Source: Candidatus Parcubacteria bacterium
Lineage (GTDB): Bacteria > Patescibacteriota > Minisyncoccia > UBA9983
Direction of reading: 5' to 3'
Assembly (NCBI GenBank): GCA_003599625.1
Contig: QZIU01000010.1
Location: forward strand, 1-34,722
DNA length: 34,722 nucleotides
In this document: positions 8,564 through 16,166 of the stretch, one piece after another
Layout of the letters: each line of letters starts with the position of its first letter
Numbering within the stretch: the stretch's first letter is position 1
Made by a program: the position numbers and the translations under genes
Notes under the pieces: model-generated
What the model was told of the DNA's origin: nothing
Database searches by the model: none
What the model saw: the letters and a program-made list of their open reading frames with translations, nothing else

Positions 8564-8660
8564 AATAACTTGGTCTAATGATAGCACAGCCTGCCACCGG
8601 CGAAAAAAGCATTGACAAGAGGACAAGTTTATGCTTGAATAGCATTGCAATTTTTCGAAA

Positions 8661-8690
8661 TTAAGCTTAATCTCTAGTCAATTAAGCTAA
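8661..8690. promoter_or_regulatory. Hairpin in the leader of the G+C-rich gene
   Basis: TTAAGCTTAAT and ATTAAGCTAA form an imperfect 10-bp stem with one bulge around CTCTAGTC. It lies between a TTGACA (8612-8617) and the Shine-Dalgarno of the gene at 8735. A matching -10 box is weak (TTGAAT at 8635, 17-base spacing), so the promoter itself is uncertain. The hairpin could stabilise the leader or regulate translation. Confidence 0.35.
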
Positions 8691-8734
8691 TCCTTAACAA
8701 CGCGTGACTAGCGCAAAAACAAAGGAGGTTGACG

Positions 8735-9604
8735 ATGACGACACGATCGATCACGTCCATCACAGAAGGACAGAAGAAGCAGTACAAGCGGTTCGTCGAA
8801 GATGCCGCCGAGCGCGCGCTCAGGGACACGGGTCTCGACAAGGACGGCATCCAGAAGCTCATCGAGAACGGTGACGAGTTCCAAGCTCGCATCATCACCG
8901 GCATCAAGGAGCTCTCGGTGTCCAACCAGTTCGCCGACGAGGAAGTCGAGTCGAGCTACGCGTATCCCAAGGGCTACAAGGTCAAGGGGATCACGGAGCA
9001 GACCAACATCCTGCGCCAGCTCTTCCCGGGCATCGGCTTCGCCGATGAGAAGCTGGCCGAACAGCCGCTTCCGCCGAACGCCGAAGGATGGTTCGCCATC
9101 CCGAAGTGGCAGACGCTCGCGCCGACGTATGGCGAAGCGGTCGAGAAGGTTCTCGCGATGATCGCGTCGAAGCGGAAGTTCTACAACTACCGTGACGGCC
9201 AGCTCGGAGCGGAGTACCTGCGACAGCACGCCAAGACGGTGAAGATGTTCCAGAAGCTCGGCGACGAGCAGAAGGATCACGACATCCTCGTCGTTCCGGC
9301 CCAGTTCGGTCTCAGGCACCGCGGTCGTTCGGTTCGCCGGGCACGTGAGGTCTTCACGGCCAACGAGTTCGGCCTCGGTGCCTTCGCAATCGGCATCATG
9401 TTGCTGACCCACCCCGAACGCGAGGTTCAGTGGGAACAGCTTCACGTCGACTGCGCTGGTGACGAGTTCTCTCCGGGCGCCGATGGCGACTTCTCGGGCG
9501 CGCCGATCTTCGACTTCCGCGTCGGCAGGGTCGAGTTCGACGCCGGCTGGGGCGACCGCGCCAACGAGTACTACGGTTCCGCTTCGGCCTTCGTCTCGCA
9601 GTAA
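8735..9604 (+). CDS. Orphan G+C-rich gene, unknown function (289 aa)
   Basis: The family is not recognised. The 289-residue protein is soluble, with no signal peptide or membrane segment. The first half is helical and charged (RFVEDAAERALRDTGLDKDG). A central part has aromatic motifs (AEGWFAIPKWQTLAPTYGEA), and the C-terminal half is Gly/Asp/Phe-rich with DCAGDEFSPGADGDFSG. Codon use is unlike every neighbour: third positions are almost all G or C and every lysine codon is AAG, while flanking genes use many AAA codons. The ATG at 8735 is preceded at six bases by AAAGGAGG, one of the best Shine-Dalgarno sites in the window; an alternative TTG at 8729 is less likely. The gene is oriented against rnhB. 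Signs point to recent transfer or selection for high expression. Confidence 0.85.
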   Translation: MTTRSITSITEGQKKQYKRFVEDAAERALRDTGLDKDGIQKLIENGDEFQARIITGIKELSVSNQFADEEVESSYAYPKGYKVKGITEQTNILRQLFPGIGFADEKLAEQPLPPNAEGWFAIPKWQTLAPTYGEAVEKVLAMIASKRKFYNYRDGQLGAEYLRQHAKTVKMFQKLGDEQKDHDILVVPAQFGLRHRGRSVRRAREVFTANEFGLGAFAIGIMLLTHPEREVQWEQLHVDCAGDEFSPGADGDFSGAPIFDFRVGRVEFDAGWGDRANEYYGSASAFVSQ

Positions 9605-9652
9605 CCTGCCTGCCGGCAGGCAGGTCGATCCTTAATCCGCCACCGGCGGATT
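9604..9652. repeat. Two palindromes directly after the G+C-rich gene
   Basis: A perfect 22-bp palindrome (9604-9625, core CTGCCGGCAG) overlaps the stop codon. A second hairpin follows at 9634-9652, AATCCGCC-acc-GGCGGATT. Neither has a T run, so they are more likely spacer repeats or mRNA 3'-end stabilisers than terminators. Confidence 0.7.
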
Positions 9653-9713
9653 GAATTATTGGGTCTTTTGATCCCTTGAATTCCGCGCCCGTCGCCAAAG
9701 CTATAGCGGCGTG

Positions 9714-9793
9714 CGACCGAAGTCGGTCGAAAAAATGGGGTTATCCATGGCACATTCCCAAAAAAGGAATGACATGGGTAACCTTTTCTTTTT
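9714..9793 (+). terminator. Double hairpin with T run downstream of the G+C-rich gene
   Basis: A small hairpin CGACCGA-ag-TCGGTCG (9714-9729) precedes a long one: GGTTATCCATG (9739-9749) pairs with CATGGGTAACC (9773-9783), with an inner ATTCC/GGAAT stem. TTTTCTTTTT follows. The second hairpin is a convincing plus-strand terminator for the gene ending at 9604. The non-coding stretch 9605-9945 holds only these hairpins, short AT-rich repeats and the repeat at 9878. Confidence 0.75.
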
Positions 9794-9877
9794 AAGGATT
9801 GCAAGATTTTGACTTGTAAGATCTTAAGATTGCAGACTTTTGAACCTTTTTAAGGTTCCATTCCCAAAAATGATTTT

Positions 9878-9922
9878 AAAATCTTACCACATAATTGCGA
9901 TCGCAACCAAGTGGTAACATTT
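9878..9922. repeat. 45-bp palindromic direct repeat, left copy
   Basis: Identical over 45 bases to 10525-10569. The arms TTACCAC (9884-9890) and GTGGTAA (9911-9917) are inverted, and inside them lies the 12-bp palindrome TTGCGATCGCAA (9895-9906). It lies 23 bases past the stop codon of the PaaX/Cas2-like gene. Confidence 0.95.
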
Positions 9923-9945
9923 TAAATTGGTGAAGTATAAAACTT

Positions 9946-10497
9946 TCAATAAAATCCAAACTTCAATTCGAATTGTTCCTGATTTGTAAAATAATCAACG
10001 GTTAAAAATTTTACATATCTTCTTATCTTAAAAACCTCGATAATAAAATTGATCTCATCTTCGCAAGGATAAGGAAATATAAAAAGGCTTTTCTGAAACT
10101 CTCTAAAACCAAGCTTTTTTAATTTTATTCTTAAGGCTTCTCTCGCCAGTTTTTTCTTTTCCGGAATATCAAAAGTCACCATTCTCCACTTTCCATCCCA
10201 TTTTTCCGGAATATTGACATGCATATCATTTAATTTATAAAGGAGGGCTTTCTCTTCCCCCTCTTTAGTAAGAACTATTTCAATTGTTCCATCCTCCCTT
10301 TCTTTGTAAGTTACCAGTCTTTTTGTGTAAAATTCTTTAACAATTCTTAAGAGGCGCTCTTTTTTGATGTTTTTCCAATCGTCTATTGTCGCTTCCAAGA
10401 CTTTGAAATATCCCCTCGGAGAACGAGACATTCCCAAACAAAATCCGGCAAGCAAACCTAAAAGAATTTTTTGCTTTAATTCACTCTTTATAACCAT
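9946..10497 (-). CDS. PaaX/Cas2-like winged-helix protein
   Basis: The N-terminal half (about residues 1-85) looks like a winged-helix DNA-binding domain (ATIDDWKNIKKERLLRIVKE, ending in a VLTKEGEEKAL wing). The C-terminal half (about 98-183) contains WDGKWRMVTFDIPEKKK and LKKLGFREFQKSLFIFPYP. This is the pattern of the Cas2-like ferredoxin fold found in PaaX-type repressors and in solitary 'Cas2' annotations of CPR genomes. The D of FDIPE matches the Cas2 catalytic aspartate position. No other cas gene or CRISPR array is present, so a CRISPR role is unlikely; a regulator or a nuclease tied to the flanking repeats is possible. It is the only gene between the two 45-bp repeats. No Shine-Dalgarno is seen. 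Confidence 0.8.
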   Translation of the reverse strand: MVIKSELKQKILLGLLAGFCLGMSRSPRGYFKVLEATIDDWKNIKKERLLRIVKEFYTKRLVTYKEREDGTIEIVLTKEGEEKALLYKLNDMHVNIPEKWDGKWRMVTFDIPEKKKLAREALRIKLKKLGFREFQKSLFIFPYPCEDEINFIIEVFKIRRYVKFLTVDYFTNQEQFELKFGFY

Positions 10498-10524
10498 GGA
10501 AATATTGGTGATGAACCCACCACC

Positions 10525-10569
10525 AAAATCTTACCACATAATTGCGATCGCAACCAAGTGGTAACATTT
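10525..10569. repeat. 45-bp palindromic direct repeat, right copy
   Basis: Identical to 9878-9922 and in the same orientation. It lies 27 bases upstream of the PaaX/Cas2-like ATG and directly before the dnaE promoter region, so the bracketed unit (9878-10569) sits between rnhB's neighbour gene and dnaE as a discrete cassette. Confidence 0.95.
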
Positions 10570-10620
10570 ATTGATCCCATTTTTTCAAGTTTTTTTGCTG
10601 TTTTTTGTATATTTTTTTGT

Positions 10621-10626
10621 TATAAT
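10621..10626 (+). promoter_or_regulatory. -10 box of dnaE
   Basis: A perfect TATAAT ends 13 bases before the dnaE ATG, leaving a leader of only about six bases. A -35 box is unclear: TTGCTG at 10595 is 20 bases away. There is no Shine-Dalgarno. Confidence 0.6.
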
Positions 10627-10639
10627 GCTTTTCAGTTAT

Positions 10640-13600
10640 ATGTCTTCGAAATTCGTTCATCTTCATACGCATTCGCACTATTCCCTTTTGGACGGACTGA
10701 TCAAAATCGATGATCTGGTTGATGAAGCGGTCAGACTGGGCATGCCTGCTTTGGCGTTGACGGAGCACGGCAATATGTACGGCGCGATCGAATTCTACAA
10801 GAAGTGCAACAAGGCCGGCATTAAGCCGATCTTGGGCGTTGAGACTTATGTCGCCATCGAGTCGATGCATCAGAAGCGGGCGGGTATCGATGATAAGCGT
10901 TACCACCTTGTCCTTCTGGCCAAAAACGAGACGGGTTACAAAAACCTCATCAAGCTCGTCACCGGCTCTTATCTCGAAGGCTATTATTACAAACCGCGGG
11001 TGGACAAAGAATTTCTTAAGAAACATTCGGAAGGATTGATCGCTCTTTCCGCCTGCATGGCGGGAGAAGTTCCCCGCATGATAGAAAGAAAGGATCTTGG
11101 CCGAGCCGAAAAAGCGATCATGGATTACGAGGAAATTTTCGGCAAAGGGAATTTTTTCCTGGAAATAGGACATCATCCCACTATCGAGAAACACCCCGAG
11201 ATCATGAAAGGCATGGTCGAATTGGCCAGAAAGCTAAAAACGCCTCTTGTCGCCACGCAAGACATTCATTATCTGAAACAGGAAGACGCGGAAGCGCAGG
11301 ACATACTCGTGGCCATCCAAACCAACGCGCAGCTTGCCGATGCCAACCGCTTGACGATGAAGCATGAAAATTTCTCCATGCTTTCGGGAGAGGAAATGGC
11401 AAAACTTTTCAAAGAAACGCCGGACGCGATCGAGAACACTTTCAGAATAGCGGAGATGTGCGACATCAAGCTTGACCTTGGCAAATGGGTATTTCCCAAA
11501 TTGGAAATTGAGAACAATCAGAAGCCTGAGGAATACATCACAAAAACAGCCATAAAGAATTGCGAAAAGATATTTGGCGAAGAAGGGCTCGCAGGGAGCG
11601 AAGTGAGAAAAAGACTGGACTATGAATTGGAGGTCATAAATTCAAAAGGCTACGCCCCGTACTTCCTCATAGTTTCCGACCTCATAAATTTCGCAAAACA
11701 GCAAAGAATAATGACAAACACCAGAGGTTCCGCCGCCGGCTCTCTCGCTTCCTATGTTCTCGGCATCACAAACGTCGATCCGATAAAATACGGCCTGCCC
11801 TTCGAAAGATTCTTGAATCCTTACCGGCCATCTCCGCCCGACATCGACATGGACTTTGCCGACGACCGAAGAGAAGAAATTCTGGAATACGCCAAAGGGA
11901 AATACGGCAAGAACCATGTGGCGCAAATCGGCACCTTCGGCACCATGATGGCCAGAGGTTCGGTAAGAGACGTAACAAGAGCTTTAGGCAAACCGTATGA
12001 ATTGGGCGACAGAATATCAAAACTTATCCCAATGGGTTCTCAAGGCTTCCCCATGACGATCGACCAAGCCATCAATATCACTCCGGAACTGGCGGAAATA
12101 TACAAGAAAGAAAAGGAGGTCAAAGAAATAATCGACATCGCCAAGAAAATAGAAGGCTCCGCCAGGCATGTTTCCGTCCATGCCGCGGGAGTGGTCATCT
12201 CTCCCACCGAACTTACCGATTTCGTGCCTCTGCAATACGAACCCAACGGCGACAAGATCATCACCCAATACGATATGTATTCCGTGGAAGAAGCCGGCCT
12301 TCTTAAAATGGACTTTTTGGGAATCAAAAACCTGTCCACTCTCGGCAACTCCGTCGAACTCGTGAAGGAAAGAAGGGGTATTGAAATAGACATAGAGAAT
12401 ATCCCCCTGGACGACAAAAATACCTTCGAACATCTCGCCAAAGGAGAAACCATAGGCTTATTCCAACTTGGCGGAAGCGGCATGACGAGATACTTGAAAG
12501 AGCTTCGCCCCACAACCCTCACCGACATCATGGCTATGATCGCTCTTTTTCGCCCGGGACCCATGGCCAACATTCCCACCTACATAAACAGAAAGCATGG
12601 CAAAGAACCGGTGAGTTATCCCGATCCTAGACTGGAAAAAGTTTTGGACAAAACCTTCGGCGTAGTTACCTACCAGGACGACGTGCTTCTTATCGCCATC
12701 GAGCTGGCCGGATACAACTGGGACACCGTCGATAAATTCAGAAAAGCCATCGGAAAAAAGATCCCGGAGGAAATGGCCAAGCAGGAAAAGATTTTTATCG
12801 AAGGGTGCCAAAAATTCGGCGGGGTCAGTCAAAAAAAGGCGGAGGAACTTTGGCAACTTTTCGATCCGTTCAAAGGTTACGGCTTCAACAAGGCGCACGC
12901 CGCTTCCTACGGAATGGTGGCTTACCAGACCGCTTACATGAAAGCGAATTACCCCGCGGAATTCATGGCGGCGGTGCTTACGGCGGACGCGGGCGAGGTG
13001 GAAAAGATCGCCGAAACGATCGGCGAATGCTTAAGGATGAAGCTGCCCGTTCTGCCTCCCGACATCAACGAGAGCTTGGGGGATTTTTCCGTTGTGGAAC
13101 TGGATGATTCCGGAACGGATTTTGGAAAATCCCTTAGCCCCAAGCTCGAAGACTCGCTTGGCCGCCCCCACCTAGGATTTTCAAAATCCGTTCCGGAATC
13201 ATCCTCAAGATTAACAAAAGAAGGAATCCGCTTCGGGCTATATACGATCAAAAATCTGGGCGAGGAGATCGCCAATGCCATCATCGAGGAAAGAAAAGCG
13301 GGAGGCAAATTCAAATCTTTTTCCGATTTCCTGGATCGCGTCCAACACAAAAATCTGAATAAAAAATCCCTTGAAGCCCTTATCAAGTCCGGCGCCATGG
13401 ACGCCATGGGCGAAAGGAACCAGCTTCTTTCCAACATGGAAGACGCTCTGGCTTACAACAAAGACAGCGGCAAGCAAAAGAAAAATCAGCCCTCGCTTTT
13501 CGCTCTTATGGACGACCATTCCAGTATCCCCGATTTGCGACTTAAGCCGTCTGAACCTGCTTCACAACACGACCGTCTGCTTTGGGAAAAAGAATTGCTC

Positions 13601-13942
13601 GGTTTGTATGTTTCCGGACATCCTTTGGACAGATTCAGAGATAAACTGGAAAAAATAAGCACCAAGATCGGAGCAGTAAAAAAATTGCCAAACAATATGC
13701 CGATGGTTACGGCGGGAATGGTGGAAGAGGCCAAGAAGATAACGACCAAAAAAGGGGACCCGATGCTTTTCATGAAACTTTCCGACTACACGGATAGCAT
13801 AGAGAATGTGATTTTCCCCAAAGCCTTTGAAAAATACGGCTCCATGATCCGCGAAGGAAACTGCATAGCCGTCAAGGGCAGGGTTTCAATAAGGAATGGG
13901 GAATATTCGATACTGGTGGAAGAAATCAAAGAGATGAAGTAG
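10640..13942 (+). CDS. dnaE: DNA polymerase III alpha subunit
   Basis: The main replicative polymerase, 1,100 residues from the ATG at 10640. The N-terminal PHP domain opens FVHLHTHSHYSLLDG. The palm holds the catalytic aspartates in PDIDMDFADDRR. The typical YDMYSVEEAGLLKMDFLG and GFNKAHAASYGMVAYQTAY segments follow, then a helix-hairpin-helix region and a C-terminal OB-like domain. Upstream in-frame codons encode a hydrophobic stretch that does not belong to the family, so the later ATG is chosen; it follows a TATAAT box. A 103-bp palindromic element (13102-13204) is inserted in frame near residues 821-855, between the INESLGDF and IRFGLYTIKN segments. No terminator is seen after the stop. 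Confidence 0.97.
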   Translation: MSSKFVHLHTHSHYSLLDGLIKIDDLVDEAVRLGMPALALTEHGNMYGAIEFYKKCNKAGIKPILGVETYVAIESMHQKRAGIDDKRYHLVLLAKNETGYKNLIKLVTGSYLEGYYYKPRVDKEFLKKHSEGLIALSACMAGEVPRMIERKDLGRAEKAIMDYEEIFGKGNFFLEIGHHPTIEKHPEIMKGMVELARKLKTPLVATQDIHYLKQEDAEAQDILVAIQTNAQLADANRLTMKHENFSMLSGEEMAKLFKETPDAIENTFRIAEMCDIKLDLGKWVFPKLEIENNQKPEEYITKTAIKNCEKIFGEEGLAGSEVRKRLDYELEVINSKGYAPYFLIVSDLINFAKQQRIMTNTRGSAAGSLASYVLGITNVDPIKYGLPFERFLNPYRPSPPDIDMDFADDRREEILEYAKGKYGKNHVAQIGTFGTMMARGSVRDVTRALGKPYELGDRISKLIPMGSQGFPMTIDQAINITPELAEIYKKEKEVKEIIDIAKKIEGSARHVSVHAAGVVISPTELTDFVPLQYEPNGDKIITQYDMYSVEEAGLLKMDFLGIKNLSTLGNSVELVKERRGIEIDIENIPLDDKNTFEHLAKGETIGLFQLGGSGMTRYLKELRPTTLTDIMAMIALFRPGPMANIPTYINRKHGKEPVSYPDPRLEKVLDKTFGVVTYQDDVLLIAIELAGYNWDTVDKFRKAIGKKIPEEMAKQEKIFIEGCQKFGGVSQKKAEELWQLFDPFKGYGFNKAHAASYGMVAYQTAYMKANYPAEFMAAVLTADAGEVEKIAETIGECLRMKLPVLPPDINESLGDFSVVELDDSGTDFGKSLSPKLEDSLGRPHLGFSKSVPESSSRLTKEGIRFGLYTIKNLGEEIANAIIEERKAGGKFKSFSDFLDRVQHKNLNKKSLEALIKSGAMDAMGERNQLLSNMEDALAYNKDSGKQKKNQPSLFALMDDHSSIPDLRLKPSEPASQHDRLLWEKELLGLYVSGHPLDRFRDKLEKISTKIGAVKKLPNNMPMVTAGMVEEAKKITTKKGDPMLFMKLSDYTDSIENVIFPKAFEKYGSMIREGNCIAVKGRVSIRNGEYSILVEEIKEMK
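13102..13204. repeat. Large palindromic element in frame inside dnaE
   Basis: The left arm (13102-13132) and right arm (13175-13204) are complementary over about 30 bases with a single extra G; the arms contain GATTCCGGAACGGATTTT and its complement. The 42-base centre has its own hairpin, CCAAGC (from 13140) with GCTTGG. The element adds about 34 Ser/Asp/Gly/Lys-rich residues to a loop of DnaE without breaking the frame. Confidence 0.9.
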
Positions 13943-13959
13943 CAAAAACCGTGGATAAG

Positions 13960-14166
13960 TTACTTACACTTCCCTATCTTTATATTTAATTTGATCTCCG
14001 AGAATAACCACTTTAGAAACACTCCCGTGCCCATGGCAATAAGAATATAGGAGACAATAACCACGAAACCGCCCTCCCAAAGCCAATGAGAAAATGGCAC
14101 ATACTCAACGGACCGTTGAGAGGACGAAGTTGGAATAAGAGAATGGGCCAACAATTTTTTTTGCAT
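13960..14166 (-). CDS. Possible small single-pass membrane protein
   Basis: The 68 residues have one hydrophobic segment (about residues 33-52, GFVVIVSYILIAMGTGVFLK) and a basic C-terminal tail ending KIGKCK. The family is not recognised. There is no Shine-Dalgarno, and a palindrome CTCAACGGACCGTTGAG (14104-14120) lies inside the reading frame. It fills the gap between convergent dnaE and the DsbA-like gene. It may be a chance frame. Confidence 0.35.
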   Translation of the reverse strand: MQKKLLAHSLIPTSSSQRSVEYVPFSHWLWEGGFVVIVSYILIAMGTGVFLKWLFSEIKLNIKIGKCK

Positions 14167-14190
14167 AATTCAGTTATTAGGCGCTTATAG

Positions 14191-14910
14191 CTATTTTTCT
14201 TTCAAGGCTTGATCTAAGATCGCCTTGACGTTTTCGTAAGGCTGGGCTCCGTTGATAACGAACTTTTTACCGCTTTTTGTCAGGACAACACTGTAAGGAG
14301 TCCCCCTCGCGCCCGCGGAAATGCCGTCCTGCAAATCATCCTCCACGTTTTTAGCATGTCTTCCGCTATCAAGACAATTGGTGAACGAATTTTTATCCAG
14401 GCCGATCTTTTGAGCGATTTTAGGCAATTCTGCCAGATCGAGTCCGTCGTTCGAAGGAGTAACCGCGAAGATTTCGTCCAAATAGGCCCAAAACTTTGCG
14501 TTGCCCCCAAGTTCGCCGGCGCATTCCAGCGCCTCGGCTTCTTTTCTTGCCTTGGAATGGATCGAATCCAGAGGGAAATGCCTGTAAACCCATGCCACTT
14601 TTCCGCTTTTGCCGTACTCGTCAAGTATCTGATTCATGGTGTAATGGAATTTTTTACAGTAAGGACATTCCGTGTCCGAAAACTCTATGACGGCCACGCT
14701 GGCGTTTGGATTGCCTCTTACATAATCCGAGCTTGAAAGCGCCTTGACGGAAATTTCTTGCTTGACATCATCTTCAACGACGGCTTCTATTTTCCCGCCT
14801 TTACTCCCGCCAAAGAACATGGCCGCCGCCACAAGACCGCCGGCGATTATGATAGCTAGGGGGATGAGATAGCCGCTTTTCTCTTGATTATTCGAATTAA
14901 TTTGTTCCAT
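14191..14910 (-). CDS. Membrane-anchored DsbA-like thioredoxin-fold oxidoreductase
   Basis: Probably oxidises or isomerises disulfides of exported proteins. Of 239 residues, 14-34 form a hydrophobic anchor (LIPLAIIIAGGLVAAAMFF), followed by a linker and a thioredoxin-4/DsbA-like domain. The active site is CPYC at residues 82-85 within FSDTECPYCKKFH. A cis-proline segment ARGTPYSVV lies near the C-terminus, as in the family. The start is the ATG at 14910, preceded seven bases upstream by AGGAAC; a longer in-frame start exists but lacks support. No DsbB or VKOR partner is in the window. The gene stands alone, with AT-rich spacer repeats upstream. Confidence 0.9.
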   Translation of the reverse strand: MEQINSNNQEKSGYLIPLAIIIAGGLVAAAMFFGGSKGGKIEAVVEDDVKQEISVKALSSSDYVRGNPNASVAVIEFSDTECPYCKKFHYTMNQILDEYGKSGKVAWVYRHFPLDSIHSKARKEAEALECAGELGGNAKFWAYLDEIFAVTPSNDGLDLAELPKIAQKIGLDKNSFTNCLDSGRHAKNVEDDLQDGISAGARGTPYSVVLTKSGKKFVINGAQPYENVKAILDQALKEK

Positions 14911-14943
14911 AGACTTGTTCCTAATTAAAATACTAAAAACCAA

Positions 14944-15044
14944 AATGAAAAATGGAATTACGATTTACATTTTTAATTTTTATCTGTCATTTTGATTTTT
15001 GATTTTTGATATTTGATTTTTGATATTTTAATTATACCACCCTC
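14944..15044. repeat. AT-rich spacer with short tandem TTTTTGAT-like units
   Basis: The spacer between the DsbA-like gene and mreB consists of repeated ATTTTTGATTTTTGATATT units and related variants. Similar TCAAAAATCAAAA units occur at 16070-16100 and 2757-2790. No gene or promoter is evident in it. Confidence 0.65.
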
Positions 15045-16058
15045 TTACCTTTTCGCAATTATGCTCTTCTTATAAGTATCCAGGTGTTCCAGCGCGGCGC
15101 CGGCTCCCTTGGCAACGCAAAGCAAAGACTCATCGGCCACTTTTGCTTTTACGCCGGTGGAACGGAAAACAAGCTCGTCCAAATTCCTCAACTGAGAGGA
15201 ACCGCCCGTCATGGTGATTCCGTTGTCTATAATATCGGAAGCCAGCTCAGGCGGCGTTTCCTGCAAAACATTTTTGATGACCTTCATCATGTCTTTAAGT
15301 TCGGATTCTATCGCCTTCACTACTTCATTGGTCGTTATCTCCGCGGTTCTGGGCAAGCCGGTGATAAAATCCCTTCCCTTTATCCTGTAAACCAGTTCAT
15401 CGTCCACGAGGACAGCCGAGCCGATCTTGATCTTTATCTCCTCCGCGGTCCTGTCGCCCACAAAAAGGCTGAAATTTTTCTTGATATAATCCGTAATAGC
15501 TTGGTCGATCTTATCTCCGGCGCATTTCAAAGAAGCGCAGGCGACAATGCCTCCAAGCGAGATGACAGCCACATCCGTCGTGCCTCCTCCGATATCGACT
15601 ATCATATGCCCCATTGCTTCCTGAATGGGAATGCCGGCTCCTATGGCCGCAAGTATCGGCTCCTTCATCACGTAAGCCGATCTTGCTCCGGCTTTAATGG
15701 CAGCTTCCACCACCGCGCGCCTTTCCGTTGAAGAAACTCCCGCCGGAACGGAAACCAAGACCTCCGGCTTGATAAAACTCCATTTGCCAAGAGCTTTGGA
15801 GATAAAATATCTAAGCATCGCCTCCGTGACCCTGTAATCCGCTATGACCCCGTCTTTCATCGGGCGATAAGCGATGATCGTATCCGGCGTTCTGCCTATC
15901 ATGACCTTCGCTTCATCTCCCACAGCCATGACTTTATTGTCGGGAATGGAAATGGCCACAACGGACGGTTCGTTCAAAACAACTCCTTTTCCGGGCGCAA
16001 AGACAAGAGTGTTGGCCGTACCTAAGTCAATTCCAAGTTTTTTAGAAAATAGTCCCAT
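15045..16058 (-). CDS. mreB: Cell-shape protein MreB
   Basis: A bacterial actin that polymerises under the membrane and guides lateral wall synthesis. The ATPase motifs are present: phosphate 1 LGIDLGTANT near the start, phosphate 2 MIVDIGGGTTDVAVISLGG, and the adenosine motif MTGGSSQL near the C-terminus. Length (337 aa) is normal. The N-terminal MGLFSKKLG is typical of MreB. It follows murA in the same direction after a 108-base spacer containing AT-rich repeats and a 14-bp palindrome GATTTATATAAATC (16110-16123). No mreC or mreD lies next to it, unlike the usual mreBCD cluster. Confidence 0.96.
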   Translation of the reverse strand: MGLFSKKLGIDLGTANTLVFAPGKGVVLNEPSVVAISIPDNKVMAVGDEAKVMIGRTPDTIIAYRPMKDGVIADYRVTEAMLRYFISKALGKWSFIKPEVLVSVPAGVSSTERRAVVEAAIKAGARSAYVMKEPILAAIGAGIPIQEAMGHMIVDIGGGTTDVAVISLGGIVACASLKCAGDKIDQAITDYIKKNFSLFVGDRTAEEIKIKIGSAVLVDDELVYRIKGRDFITGLPRTAEITTNEVVKAIESELKDMMKVIKNVLQETPPELASDIIDNGITMTGGSSQLRNLDELVFRSTGVKAKVADESLLCVAKGAGAALEHLDTYKKSIIAKR

Positions 16059-16166
16059 CTTAAAAATTTAAAGTTAAAAAATCAAAAATCAAAATTTTGG
16101 AGTCGCCGGGCGAGATTTATATAAATCATGAGCGAAGCGAATACTATAATTTTACACTTTGATTTT

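Noticed and set aside
8708-9445. A long open frame (245 codons) antisense to the G+C-rich gene
   Set aside because: G+C-rich coding DNA rarely contains stops on the other strand. The antisense product is Leu/Arg/Glu-rich low complexity with no start signal, while the plus-strand gene has a perfect Shine-Dalgarno and balanced composition.
9946-10497. A CRISPR-Cas locus around the Cas2-like gene
   Set aside because: There are only two copies of the flanking repeat, separated by the gene rather than by spacers, and no cas1 or effector gene is present.
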